From NCBI RefSeq assembly GCF_017308075.1, contig NZ_JAFKFX010000041.1:1-64000 (forward strand): 64,000 bases of DNA. The letters run 5' to 3'. A program made the translations under genes and the position numbers. The stretch comes from Allobosea sp. (lineage in GTDB: Bacteria > Pseudomonadota > Alphaproteobacteria > Rhizobiales > Beijerinckiaceae). Positions 26,026-35,254 of the stretch are shown here, piece after piece. The notes under the pieces were generated by a model. The model searched no databases. It was not told the origin of the DNA and worked only from the letters and a program-made list of their open reading frames with translations. Position 1 is the first letter of the stretch; each line of letters begins with the position of its first letter.

Positions 26026-26919
26026 ATGGCACATGCTCCGAACGCGGCCGGCGGCCAGCACATGGCGAATGCCGAAGACATCATCCCGCGCGACATCCGG
26101 TTCGGTATCCTCGACAACGCCCAGCGCCATTGGCTCGAGGACGACATCATCAAGACGGTGCTGATCGACGGGCTCTCGATCTTCCTGCCCGAGGGCGAGC
26201 GCTTCTTCATCCGCTCGCTGAAGCATTACGGGCCGAAGCTGCAGGACCGCGAGCTCGCGGCCGAGATCAACGGCTACTCCGTGCAGGAGGCCTATCACAC
26301 GCGCGAGCACGAGGAATACAACCGCGCCATGGCCAGGCTCGGCTACGACGTCGAGAAGATGGAGGCGCCGATCCGTCGGGGGTTCGACATCGTCAAGAAC
26401 CCGCTGCACCGGCTGTCGATCACCTGCGCGATCGAGCACATGACGGCGACGCTGTCGACGCTGACCTTGCGCCATCCGGAGCTGATGGACAGGGCCGCGC
26501 CGGCCTATCGGCGGCTGTGGATGTGGCATGCGCTGGAGGAACTCGAGCACAAGGCCGTGGCGCTGGACGTGCTCAAGGCGGCGACACCGGAAATGTCGAG
26601 CTGGCAGCGCTATTTCGTCCGCGTCCTCGGGATGAACGGGACGCTGTTTCCCTTCCTCGTGCTCTTCCTGCGCAACGTCCCGATCTATGCCAAGACGGAC
26701 GGGGTGAAGACCGGGTTGCGCTTCTGGCTGCGCTTCTTCTGGGTGACGATGGTCTATCCCGGCTATTGGCGGCGCTGCTTGCCGAACGTGCTGCGCTACT
26801 ACCTGCCGGGTTTCGACCCGCGCAACAGCGATGACCAGGAGCTGATGCGCAAGGGGCGCGACTGGCTAGCCGCCAATCTCCCGCCGGCGCCCGGCGCCTC
26901 GCCGCAGTCGGCCTCCTGA
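26026..26919 (+). CDS. PF10118-type metal-dependent hydrolase (ferritin-like di-iron protein)
   Basis: Fits the predicted metal-dependent hydrolase family (PF10118), a helical ferritin-like fold of about 280 residues. Possible metal ligands are visible as QEAYHTREHEE (near 87-97), EHMTA (137-141) and WHALEELEHK (167-176), that is repeated ExxH-like pairs. A hydrophobic stretch near 200-240 suggests membrane contact. Alternative starts are at 25990 and 26062. The reaction is not established for this family as far as I know; between FAAL-ACP and a methyltransferase, an oxygenase or desaturase acting on an ACP-bound or lipid acyl chain is possible (inference). Confidence 0.75.
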   Translation: MAHAPNAAGGQHMANAEDIIPRDIRFGILDNAQRHWLEDDIIKTVLIDGLSIFLPEGERFFIRSLKHYGPKLQDRELAAEINGYSVQEAYHTREHEEYNRAMARLGYDVEKMEAPIRRGFDIVKNPLHRLSITCAIEHMTATLSTLTLRHPELMDRAAPAYRRLWMWHALEELEHKAVALDVLKAATPEMSSWQRYFVRVLGMNGTLFPFLVLFLRNVPIYAKTDGVKTGLRFWLRFFWVTMVYPGYWRRCLPNVLRYYLPGFDPRNSDDQELMRKGRDWLAANLPPAPGASPQSAS

Positions 26920-26928
26920 GCATCGGAC

Positions 26929-27795
26929 ATGGCGAGCCAAGCCTTCTCCGGCCTGCTGGAAGCCATCGATCGGGGCGCCTTCCCCAAGACCCGCAAATGG
27001 CTATGGCGCGGCCTCTACAACATCCTGTCCCGGCGCTGGCGCGACGACGACTGGCGTTTCATGAACTACGGCTTCCTGCCGCCCGCGCCCGGCATTCCGC
27101 TGGAGCAGGAGGACGAGGCGGACCGGCCCTTCATCGGGCTCTATGCGCAGGCGGTCGCCGGATTGCCGATGAAGGGCGCGCGCGTGCTCGAGATCGGCTC
27201 GGGACGCGGGGGCGGGGCGCGCTACATCGCCCGCTATTGCGAGCCGGATTCCGTCATCGGGCTCGATTATTCTCCCGCGACGGTCGCTCTCGCCCGCCGT
27301 CTCAATCGCGACACGCCGAGGCTGGCCTTCGAGGTCGGCGACGCCGAGAAGCTGCCTTTCGCAGACGGCGCCTTCGACGTGGTGATCAACATCGAGTCCT
27401 CGCATTGCTATGGGGATGTGGCGGCCTTCGCGCGGGAGGCGGCCCGCGTCCTGGCTCCCGGCGGCTGGTTCAGTTTCGCCGACATGCGCGGCAGGGCGAC
27501 ACTCCCGCTGCTGCGGCAGCAGCTGGCGGTGCCAGGGCTGGTCCTGCGCGGCGAGACCGACCTCTCGCAGGGCGTCATCACCGCGCTCGACGCAGCCGAG
27601 CAGCGCAAGCGGGCTCGCATCGGCAAGATCCGCTTCATGCGCGGCTTCATCAGCGAGTTCGCAGGCTCGCAGGGCTCGATTCTCTACCGGGAGCTGAGCG
27701 AGGGCGGAGTCGTCTACCTCGCGCAGCGCTATCGGAAGGAAGACGATTTCCGCGAACTGCCTCCTCCGACGATCAGCGACGCTCCGAAGGCGTAG
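26929..27795 (+). CDS. SAM-dependent methyltransferase, phthiotriol methyltransferase-like
   Basis: A class I methyltransferase of 288 residues. The SAM loop is VLEIGSGRGGGARY (about 86-99), followed by GLDYSP, VGDAEKLPF and VLAPGGWFSFADMR. The segments FMNYGFLPP and NIESSHCYGDV are characteristic of the group that includes mycobacterial phthiotriol/phenolphthiotriol dimycocerosate methyltransferases, which O-methylate polyketide-derived lipids. It starts 10 bases after the di-iron gene and closes the FAAL-ACP operon. O-methylation of a lipid hydroxyl is the likely role. Its last 23 bases overlap the convergent gene that follows. Confidence 0.88.
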   Translation: MASQAFSGLLEAIDRGAFPKTRKWLWRGLYNILSRRWRDDDWRFMNYGFLPPAPGIPLEQEDEADRPFIGLYAQAVAGLPMKGARVLEIGSGRGGGARYIARYCEPDSVIGLDYSPATVALARRLNRDTPRLAFEVGDAEKLPFADGAFDVVINIESSHCYGDVAAFAREAARVLAPGGWFSFADMRGRATLPLLRQQLAVPGLVLRGETDLSQGVITALDAAEQRKRARIGKIRFMRGFISEFAGSQGSILYRELSEGGVVYLAQRYRKEDDFRELPPPTISDAPKA

Positions 27796-28549
27796 GTGGG
27801 GCTGGCTCCGTCGCCTCGCCGCCGGACGGCTCGAAGCTCTTCAGCGTGTCGTCGTAGCGCGGATGCAGCGTGCCCATCCAGCGGTCCCACAGCGAGAAGG
27901 TGTGGCCGTAGTTGAAGCGGAACGTGCCGTGATGCTGGTCATGGAACACGGTGCTGGCGAGCGGCCAGGGCGAACGCCCGGCGGGCGAGGCGAAATGCTC
28001 GAAGCCGGCATGCCCGAGCATGCCGCTGATCTGATCGTAGAGCTTCTGCAGCACGAGCATCTGCCACGGGATCGGCAGGATGAAGACGATGATCGCGTAA
28101 TAGGCCTGGTTGAGCAGCGCCTCGACGAAGCTTTCGTGATGATTGCTCCACACGGTCGGCGCCACGCTCTTATGGTGGAGCGCGTGAAAACGATAGAAGA
28201 CGCGGCCGTGGAGCAGCCGATGGACCCAGTAGAACCACGCATCGTAGAGAACGACCGAGAGCAGCAGCATCAGCGGCCCGGACCACCAGCCGAGTTCGAG
28301 CGGGGTGAGAGACCAGCCCTGTTCCTGTGCGAACAGGCCGAAGGCGAAGCAGGCCGACAGCGTCAGGATCGAGATCGGGGCCTGCCGCAGCTCCTTCCAT
28401 TTGCGCCGGTTGACACGGTCCTTCTGGATGCGGCGTTCGGGATGCCGACGATTCATGACCTCGAAGAAGAGGCCGGTGAGCAGCATCACCAGCACGACGG
28501 CAGCCACCACCAGACCGAAGAGGCGGAGGAAGTCGTTCAGCAGCGCCAC
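27773..28549 (-). CDS. Fatty acid hydroxylase / sterol desaturase family membrane protein
   Basis: A 258-residue integral membrane di-iron enzyme. The histidine boxes are WVHRLLHGR (His110, His114), FHALHH (His122, 125, 126), SNHHE (137, 138) and HDQHH...YGH (203, 206, 207, 216). Three or four hydrophobic segments precede and separate them. The superfamily hydroxylates or desaturates lipids and includes sphinganine C4-hydroxylases and ceramide fatty acid hydroxylases, which fits a sphingoid-like product, although family membership alone does not fix the substrate. The start is a GTG at 28549. Confidence 0.9.
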   Translation of the reverse strand: MALLNDFLRLFGLVVAAVVLVMLLTGLFFEVMNRRHPERRIQKDRVNRRKWKELRQAPISILTLSACFAFGLFAQEQGWSLTPLELGWWSGPLMLLLSVVLYDAWFYWVHRLLHGRVFYRFHALHHKSVAPTVWSNHHESFVEALLNQAYYAIIVFILPIPWQMLVLQKLYDQISGMLGHAGFEHFASPAGRSPWPLASTVFHDQHHGTFRFNYGHTFSLWDRWMGTLHPRYDDTLKSFEPSGGEATEPAPPTPSERR

Positions 28550-28575
28550 GGTCGCAATCCCATCATCGATCCGGT

Positions 28576-29469
28576 TCAGGCGGCGCCGTCCAGATAGAGC
28601 AGGCGATCTTCCTGGTTGCCCGGGTCGAGCAATTCCTCATCCGTGACGGGCGTGACTTGCGCATCGTAGCCGAGGCATCGCAGCACCGGATAAGGGCCGC
28701 GCAACCGCGCGAGCAGGCCTCGGGGATCCCGGCAGCGCCCCGGGTTGAATTCGAGGATGATTCGCGGCCGCCAGCGTTCGATGGTCCGACCCAGCCCGAG
28801 CGCGATGTCCTCTTCCGCCCCTTCCGCGTCGATCTTCAGAAAATCGACGCGGGGGAAGCCGGCGAAAAGCGTGTCGAGGCTGTGGATCGGCACGGCGACC
28901 AGCGAGGCGTCGCTGCGCGCTTCCGCCGCGCCGACGAGGGTGGCATTCTTGGGTTCGCCCGCCGGGACGAACAGGCATCCCTGTCCGTCGCCCGCGCCGG
29001 CAGCCGCAGCCGTGATGGTGCTGCGGCCCGCGAAGCCGTTGAGCTCGAGCGTTCGCTTCAGCATCTCGACGACGGGAGGGTTGGGCTCGACGGCCAGAAG
29101 ACGGCCCGTCGGCCCGATCAGATCGGCCATCAGCAGCGAGTAGTAGCCGAAATTCGCGCCGACATCGGCGACATGCATACCGGGCGCGACCACGCGGGCG
29201 ATGAACTGCGTCAGCCACATCTCCCAATAGCCGTCGAGCATGACATGCGCGGCAAAGCCGCGATCCCGCGTGTCGAGAAACGCCTTGTAGCGTCCCAGGA
29301 CCCGCGACAGCACGGTATGCTCGCCCAGATAGACGCTTTGGGTCGTCGCGCGGCAGATGCATTCGACTCGGTAACGGTCGGGGCCTCGCAGTTCATCGAG
29401 GGACAGGATGCTTCCGGGCAGGATCTGCGCCTGCATGTGCGGATGCTCCGCGATATGCGTCTTGTTCAT
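28576..29469 (-). CDS. FkbM-family methyltransferase
   Basis: A 297-residue FkbM-type SAM methyltransferase: HVADVGANFGYYSLLMAD (about 99-116) is the SAM-binding loop, AVEPNP the acidic end of strand 2, and VDFLKIDAEGAE the family's typical C-terminal motif. FkbM enzymes usually O-methylate sugars or polyketides and are frequent in surface-glycan loci. The ATG at 29469 is chosen over a GTG four codons upstream. It follows the divergent spacer 29470-29626, which is locally A/T-richer and probably carries its promoter. Confidence 0.85.
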   Translation of the reverse strand: MNKTHIAEHPHMQAQILPGSILSLDELRGPDRYRVECICRATTQSVYLGEHTVLSRVLGRYKAFLDTRDRGFAAHVMLDGYWEMWLTQFIARVVAPGMHVADVGANFGYYSLLMADLIGPTGRLLAVEPNPPVVEMLKRTLELNGFAGRSTITAAAAGAGDGQGCLFVPAGEPKNATLVGAAEARSDASLVAVPIHSLDTLFAGFPRVDFLKIDAEGAEEDIALGLGRTIERWRPRIILEFNPGRCRDPRGLLARLRGPYPVLRCLGYDAQVTPVTDEELLDPGNQEDRLLYLDGAA

Positions 29470-29626
29470 CAACCCGTCCACTCCGACCGGACATCGATGC
29501 GCACCGCGGCGCGCTCGAGCCGGATCCGGTCACGCCACAGCGACCCGACCGTGAATACGCTTCTAAACTATTGATAGAGAACGTTTTGCCGAACCGACTG
29601 CATGTGCACTCTTATCGGAACGCGCT

Positions 29627-31531
29627 CTAGGTGGCGATACCCCGTTCGATCAACGCCCTCACGACGCGATCGGCCAGTTCGTCGGCCTCGTATCGGCTGC
29701 TGTCAAGGTGAAGATCCGGGGCGATGGGGCGCTCATAGACGGAGTCGATGCCGGTGAAGTTGCGGATCTCGCCGCGGCGCGCCTTTGCGTAGAGGCCCTT
29801 TGGATCCCTGTGCTCGCAGATTTCGAGGGGAGCATCGATGAAGACCTCCAGGAAGGGACAGCCGGCGAGGCGCTCGCGCACCATGGCCCGGTCGGCCGCG
29901 AAGGGGGATATGAAGCCGCACAGCACGATCAAGCCGGCATCGACCATGAGCTTGGCGACTTCCGCGACGCGACGCAGGTTTTCGACGCGGTCGCCTTCGG
30001 CGAAGCCGAGGTCGCGATTGAGCCCCAGGCGGATATTGTCGCCGTCGAGCAGGATCGTCAGCTTGCGCCGCGCATGCAGCCGGCGCTCGACGGCGTCTGC
30101 TATCGTCGACTTGCCGGCGCCGGACAGGCCGGTGAACCAGAGGACCGCGCCCTTCTGGCCCAGCAGGCTCTCGCGCGCCTGCCGATCGACCGTCAACTTC
30201 TGCGCGAACAGATTGCTGCCGCGCTCAAGCGCGTTCCGCACCATTCCGGCTGCGACGGTCTCGCCGCTGACGCGGTCGACCAGCAGGAACCCGCCGGTGG
30301 CCGGACAGCGGGAATAGCTGTCGAATGCGATCATTCCGGGCGTCGCGAGGTGGCAGATCGCGATCTCGTCGCGTTCGATCTGCGTGCCCGCCACCAAGGC
30401 GCCGCCGACGATGTCGAGCTTGCCCCGGATCGCCGTCACGGTCACCGGGGAGGTCAGGGTGCCGAGGCGCAGTTCGTAGTCGCGGCCGGCGAACAGCGCC
30501 CGCTCGCCGAACCAGACCACATGTGCCGCAAAGTGGTTCGCGCATGCCGGCGCATCGCCGCCGGCATGCAGCAGGTCGCCGCGGCCGAGGTCGATCTCCG
30601 GTGTCAGCGTGACGGCGACGGCCTCTCCCGGCCCGGCCCGCTCGGCCGGTCCGTCCGCCCCGATCAGTTCCCGTATGGTGGCTTCAGTGCCGCCTATGGC
30701 GGTCCTGACCCGCGCGCCTGAGGACAGCGTCCCGGCGGCGATGGTCCCCGCATAGAGGCGCTCGCCCCCGGCCGTGCGCCAGATGCCCTGGATCGGCAGG
30801 CGCAGGTCGCCGACCGGCTTCGGCCTTTCGATCACGAGGCGTTCGAGATGGTCGAGGAGTGTCGGCCCTCGATACCAGGGCATGGAGGGGCTGGCGGTCA
30901 CGACATTGTCGCCCAGGCGCGCGGAGACCGGAATGGCGACGACCTCGAGATCGAGATGCTTCGCGACCGGGGCGAAGCTCTCGACGATCCGGTCCAGGCT
31001 ATCCGCCTCGAACCCGACGGCATCCATCTTGTTCACGGCCAGGACGATGTGCCGGATGCCGAGCATGCCGCAGATCGCTGCGTGCCGGAAGGTCTGCGTC
31101 CGCAATCCGCGGACGGCGTCGGCCAGAATGATACCGACCTCGCATTGCGAAGCGCCGGTCGCCATGTTGGCGGTGTATTGTTCGTGGCCGGGTGTGTCGG
31201 CGATGATGAAATCGCGCCGGGGGGTCGACATGTAGCGATAGGCGACATCGATGGTGATGTTGCGCTCGCGCTCGGCCGCCAGGCCATCGGTCAGCAGCGA
31301 ATAGTCGATCTCGCCTTGCCGGGTGCCGTAACGGCGCGAATCGGCATCGAGGGCTGCCAGTTGGTCGTCGGGGACGGCGCCGGCCTCATGGAGGAGGCGC
31401 CCGATGAGGGTGGACTTGCCGTCATCCACGGCGCCGCACGCCAGGATGCGCAATGCCGGCGGGCGTTCGGGTGGTGTCTCCCGTTCGGTCTCGCCGAAGA
31501 CCGCGCGATAGGTTGCTGAAACGGGGTTCAA
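29627..31531 (-). CDS. cysNC: Bifunctional sulfate adenylyltransferase subunit 1 / APS kinase (CysNC, NodQ type)
   Basis: A 634-residue fusion. The CysN GTPase part has GAVDDGKST (33-41), DTPGHEQYT and NKMD, then two beta-barrel domains. The CysC APS kinase part starts near 450 with [12 protein letters not shown]. Together with CysD it makes APS from sulfate and ATP, driven by GTP, then phosphorylates it to PAPS. It starts with TTG overlapping the cysD stop (TTGA, 31528-31531), so the pair is coupled. Genes of this kind beside sulfotransferases (as nodPQ with nodH) serve sulfation of exported molecules. Here the partner is probably the sulfotransferase at 8486-9274. A housekeeping cysteine role cannot be excluded. 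Confidence 0.95.
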   Translation of the reverse strand: MNPVSATYRAVFGETERETPPERPPALRILACGAVDDGKSTLIGRLLHEAGAVPDDQLAALDADSRRYGTRQGEIDYSLLTDGLAAERERNITIDVAYRYMSTPRRDFIIADTPGHEQYTANMATGASQCEVGIILADAVRGLRTQTFRHAAICGMLGIRHIVLAVNKMDAVGFEADSLDRIVESFAPVAKHLDLEVVAIPVSARLGDNVVTASPSMPWYRGPTLLDHLERLVIERPKPVGDLRLPIQGIWRTAGGERLYAGTIAAGTLSSGARVRTAIGGTEATIRELIGADGPAERAGPGEAVAVTLTPEIDLGRGDLLHAGGDAPACANHFAAHVVWFGERALFAGRDYELRLGTLTSPVTVTAIRGKLDIVGGALVAGTQIERDEIAICHLATPGMIAFDSYSRCPATGGFLLVDRVSGETVAAGMVRNALERGSNLFAQKLTVDRQARESLLGQKGAVLWFTGLSGAGKSTIADAVERRLHARRKLTILLDGDNIRLGLNRDLGFAEGDRVENLRRVAEVAKLMVDAGLIVLCGFISPFAADRAMVRERLAGCPFLEVFIDAPLEICEHRDPKGLYAKARRGEIRNFTGIDSVYERPIAPDLHLDSSRYEADELADRVVRALIERGIAT

Positions 31532-32421
31532 AAATAGCCCTCCCGCTTCTTCGCTTCCATGGACGCCGCGCCGGTGCCGTCGATCAGCCGGCCATGGCGT
31601 TCCGAGGTGGTGGTGGCTTCCAGCTCGGCCACGACCTCCGCCACGGTAGCGGCTTCGGATTCGACTGCCGCGCTGAGCGGATAGCAGCCGAGCGAGCGAA
31701 AGCGGACGGATCGTAGCTCCGCGACCTCGCCGGGCTGCAACGGAAAGCGCTCGTCATCCACGACGATGAGCGAGCCGCCTCGGTCGACCACCGGGCGCGG
31801 GCGTGCCAGATAGAGCGGCACGATCGGAATGCCTTCCGCCAGGGTGTAGCGCCAGACGTCCCGCTCGCTCCAGTTCGACAGCGGAAAGACCCGCATCGTC
31901 TCGCCCGGCCGCAGATGCGGGTTCACAAGGCGCCAGAATTCCGGTCTCTGGCTGCGCGGTTCCCAGCCATGTCCGGGGCTGCGCAGCGAGAAGACGCGCT
32001 CCTTGGCGCGGCTCTTCTCCTCGTCCCGGCGCGCGCCTCCGATGGCCACGTCGAAGCCTGCCTGCACGAGTGCCTGCTTGAGGGCTTCGGTCTTCATGAC
32101 GCGGGTATAGGCGTTCGCGTCGGCGGAGAAGGGCGAGACGCCGCGCTCCAGCCCCTCGCGGTTGACATGCACCCTGAGCTCGTAGCCCAACGCCCGGGCA
32201 AGCCGGTCGCGAAAAGCGATCATGTCGCGGAACTTCCACGTCGTGTCGACGTGCAGCAGCGGAAATGGTGGCCTGGCCGGCCAGAAGGCCTTGGCCGCCA
32301 GATGGGCGAGAACCGTCGAATCCTTGCCGATCGAATACAGCATCACCGGCCGCTGGAAGAGAGCGGCCGTCTCCCGCAGCAGGAAGATCGCCTCTTCTTC
32401 CAGCCTCCTGAGGTGGTTCAC
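31528..32421 (-). CDS. cysD: Sulfate adenylyltransferase subunit 2 (CysD)
   Basis: A 297-residue PP-loop ATP pyrophosphatase with the SGGKDS-like loop in the form [33 protein letters not shown] and [14 protein letters not shown] are conserved CysD segments. It catalyses adenylation of sulfate with CysN. GTG start at 32421. First gene of the two-gene cysD-cysNC unit. Confidence 0.96.
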   Translation of the reverse strand: MNHLRRLEEEAIFLLRETAALFQRPVMLYSIGKDSTVLAHLAAKAFWPARPPFPLLHVDTTWKFRDMIAFRDRLARALGYELRVHVNREGLERGVSPFSADANAYTRVMKTEALKQALVQAGFDVAIGGARRDEEKSRAKERVFSLRSPGHGWEPRSQRPEFWRLVNPHLRPGETMRVFPLSNWSERDVWRYTLAEGIPIVPLYLARPRPVVDRGGSLIVVDDERFPLQPGEVAELRSVRFRSLGCYPLSAAVESEAATVAEVVAELEATTTSERHGRLIDGTGAASMEAKKREGYF

Positions 32422-32505
32422 GCCATTATTCGTCCGGTTCGGCGGGAGGGGGCCCCATTTGCGGGGCTTGGACCCTGTCGGCGCCTCGTTTGCGAGAATG
32501 CGCGC

Positions 32506-33663
32506 CTAGTAGAAGCGGCCCGCGACACTGGCGCCTTGAACCACCGGCGAGGACAGGCTCTGGAAGACGGAGAAGGCCTTCTGCAGATCCGTCAGCGGCG
32601 CATTCGAGACATAGAGGATATCGCCCCTCTGCATGCGCAGACCCTGGGCGATGAACAATCCGTTGGGGTCGCGCAGGTTCACGCGATAGACCACCGGAAT
32701 CCGCCCGCCACGACCGAGGAGCGGGCTGTCCGGCTTGACCCGGCGCAGCAGTTCGGCGGATTCGAAGCGATACAGGAACACGCCTTCCGGGTCCGCGCGG
32801 AAGTCGAGGAGGCCGCCGGACTTGGCGATCGCCTGTGCCAGGTTCATGGCGTCGGCGTCGAACGGAATGTCGGTGTTGCGTCCGGTCGCGCCGGCGGCGA
32901 TGAAGGTTCTGGGGTTCCGGACCAGCGTCAGGGTATCGCCGCCACGCAGATAGATGTTCTCGCGCGGGTTGTTGACGACGGTGATCATCGGAACCGCGAC
33001 GGAACGCGAGCCGCGCATGAGACGGATCTCGGTCTCGTTGACGGGCGCGCGGATGCCGCCGGCTGCGGCGATGACGTCGAGAATGCGATCGCCCCGGTTG
33101 GAAAGAGGGATGCGCCCGCCCGTCGCCACTTCGCCGGTGACGGCCACCGTGCTGCTGACCGGACGGCTGACCGTCACCAGGATCTGCGGCTGGATCGCCT
33201 TGCCGGCGAGGCGTTCCTCGATCGTGCTCTGGACCTCGGCCGCCGTTTTGCCGGCCACTTTGACGCGCCCGGCGTAGGGCACCGAAATCGTTCCGTCACG
33301 GGCGACGGCCTGCTCCGGGATCGTGGCGGTCCGCGAACCGGGCGAGAAGCGATCCGTGGTCAGAGGTGCCGAGAAGAGGCCGCCTGCTCCAGCCTCCCAG
33401 ATCGTCACCGCGACGAAGTCGCCGATCCCGATCCGGGTCTCGACCGCCCCGCTGCGATCGCCGAAGCTGCCGCTGAAGCTGTCGACCGCCCGGCTGTTCA
33501 GCGCGGCGAGCGAGGCCGGAGTGAGATCGATCAGCTCGAAGTTGAAGTTCGCGTTCTCGGCCGATGGGGACACGATATCTGAAGTGGACGGACCACTGGC
33601 AGGGAGATTGGAGCAACCCGCCAAAGTCATGGCGGACAGAATCACGAATAGGCCTACCCGCAC
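32506..33663 (-). CDS. Outer-membrane polysaccharide export lipoprotein (Wza/KpsD family)
   Basis: A 385-residue export protein. Its N-terminus is a lipoprotein signal with lipobox LAGC (Cys17). RIGIGDFVAVTIWEAG opens the polysaccharide export (PES) domain, and SLINs-like repeats follow (VAVTGEVATGGRIPL and FIAAGATGRNTDIPF). The length and the two SLBB-type units fit KpsD/CtrA/BexD-type outer-membrane translocons. GTG start with AGGAG upstream. It probably forms the outer-membrane channel working with the KpsE-like and KpsT-like proteins next to it. Confidence 0.9.
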   Translation of the reverse strand: MRVGLFVILSAMTLAGCSNLPASGPSTSDIVSPSAENANFNFELIDLTPASLAALNSRAVDSFSGSFGDRSGAVETRIGIGDFVAVTIWEAGAGGLFSAPLTTDRFSPGSRTATIPEQAVARDGTISVPYAGRVKVAGKTAAEVQSTIEERLAGKAIQPQILVTVSRPVSSTVAVTGEVATGGRIPLSNRGDRILDVIAAAGGIRAPVNETEIRLMRGSRSVAVPMITVVNNPRENIYLRGGDTLTLVRNPRTFIAAGATGRNTDIPFDADAMNLAQAIAKSGGLLDFRADPEGVFLYRFESAELLRRVKPDSPLLGRGGRIPVVYRVNLRDPNGLFIAQGLRMQRGDILYVSNAPLTDLQKAFSVFQSLSSPVVQGASVAGRFY

Positions 33664-33855
33664 AGATCTCGTCTCCTACGCCACTCTGCGACTACCACTG
33701 ATTGTCCCGCTTTGAAAACGAAACGAAACCGAGGGAGCGCATTCCCTTTCGGAGTGTGGACTTCTTGCATCGCGAAACGGTTACGCGCTGCGCGGTGAAC
33801 GGAAACATGCTTACCGAAACGTGAAGGGAGCGAGGCGGCCGGCGGTCCGCGGCGC

Positions 33856-35109
33856 CTATTTCATCTTGATGGCGTGTTCACGCACGCCGGCGAGGACCAG
33901 CCAGCCGACCAGGAACAGCAGGAGGCTTGCGGCGAAGGTCACCACCACCCCCCGCAGCCGGCGGGGCTGTTCGGCGAAGTCGGCGATCCGGGGTTCTACC
34001 ACCCGCTCGAGATAGAGCTGCTGGCGACGCGCTTCGTTCCGTGCGACTTCGAGGCTGGTCATGGCGGAGGCGAGCGCCTTGACCGCGAATTCCCGCTGAA
34101 GATTGAGTCTTTCATAGCCAGCGATCTTTTCCGCCAGGCCGTCCGACGCATTCGAAACGCGCTGGCGCTCCAGCGTGATCTGCGCCTCGAGAGCAGCGAT
34201 CCGGCGCCGCAGTCCCGGAATCTGCGGGGAGCTTGGCGAAGAAGCCTCGATCTCCCGCAGCTGAGCCGTCACTGCGGCCAGTTCGTCCGACAGGCGGCCG
34301 ATGAGCGCGGCGATGACGAGCGAGCTCTGCGATGGGTCGAGCATCAGCTCGCGATTCCGGAATTCGGTGATCGCGAGCTGCGTCTCGACCAGGCGTTCCT
34401 CACCCCGCTTGACCTCGGCTTCGGCGAAGCGGATGGCGTCGGCACGGATTCTCTCGTTCATGCGATTGACCAGTGCCTCGCCCAGATTGAGCAATGTCCG
34501 GTTGATCTCGACCGAATCCTCGGGTCGGAAAGCCTCGACGGTCAGGGTCGTCAGCCCGGTCGTCGCGCCGTGGAGCACGCTGACGAACGATTTGTAGTGC
34601 TGGAACAGCTCCTCATCGCTCGAGCCGCGCAGCAGATTGGGATAGCGCGCCACGAAATCTGCGCCGGGGCGATCGAACATATCGCGCAGGGGCAGGCGCT
34701 CCGAGAGCGCAGTCACCGCATCACGCGACAGCAGATATTCCTGGACCGAATAGCTGTCGTCCTGTGACCGGGTGACGCCGACGATTTGCAGCAGCCCGCC
34801 AAGGCCGCCGGCAAGCGGCGCCTTGGCGGAGCGAACCACGAAAGTGGATTCGGACACGAACCGGTCCGAGGCGATCAGGCCGAAATAAATCGCCGAGAGC
34901 GCCGTGGGCAGCGCGACGAACAGAAGAAACGCCGCCTTGCTCCAGCTCAGGCGGATGCTCGGGCGCGGACGCAGCTCGGCATCGGGCGCCACGTCGGGAG
35001 CGCGATCTGTTCCGGGGAGCGGCAGGCGAAAATGCTTGGCGGCGAGCGGCCGTGCCACATGGGCGATCGGACGCAGCCGCCGAGAGAGTTTCTCGAAGCG
35101 CTGCCTCAT
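33856..35109 (-). CDS. KpsE/CtrB-like inner-membrane capsule export protein (copy 1)
   Basis: A 417-residue polysaccharide co-polymerase-type protein: a cytoplasmic N-terminus rich in Arg and Pro, a transmembrane segment near 55-78, a large periplasmic part with a long coiled coil (about 215-370, many Glu/Arg/Leu heptads), and a second transmembrane segment near 385-408. The conserved QEYLLSRDAV and FRPEDSVEIN segments match KpsE/BexC/CtrB. Such proteins bridge the ABC exporter and the outer-membrane channel. A 192-base spacer separates it from the lipoprotein gene downstream. Confidence 0.9.
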   Translation of the reverse strand: MRQRFEKLSRRLRPIAHVARPLAAKHFRLPLPGTDRAPDVAPDAELRPRPSIRLSWSKAAFLLFVALPTALSAIYFGLIASDRFVSESTFVVRSAKAPLAGGLGGLLQIVGVTRSQDDSYSVQEYLLSRDAVTALSERLPLRDMFDRPGADFVARYPNLLRGSSDEELFQHYKSFVSVLHGATTGLTTLTVEAFRPEDSVEINRTLLNLGEALVNRMNERIRADAIRFAEAEVKRGEERLVETQLAITEFRNRELMLDPSQSSLVIAALIGRLSDELAAVTAQLREIEASSPSSPQIPGLRRRIAALEAQITLERQRVSNASDGLAEKIAGYERLNLQREFAVKALASAMTSLEVARNEARRQQLYLERVVEPRIADFAEQPRRLRGVVVTFAASLLLFLVGWLVLAGVREHAIKMK

Positions 35110-35254
35110 GCCGGGACCTCGCTCCCCTCGCCGATTCGCAGAGAAGCGTTCATGTCAGGTCGATGTCGCGAGTGTCCGGAACCATTGGTTCGGCATTCCT
35201 ATCGAAGAGGCGGCCTGCTATCTAGCACTCAAGTGTCGGGATCAGAAGTCGACG

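Noticed and set aside
34904-35254. N-terminal extension of the KpsE-like copy 2
   Set aside because: It would overlap the start of the divergent copy 1 and adds Arg/Ser-rich sequence unlike the family; the ATG at 35255 fits.
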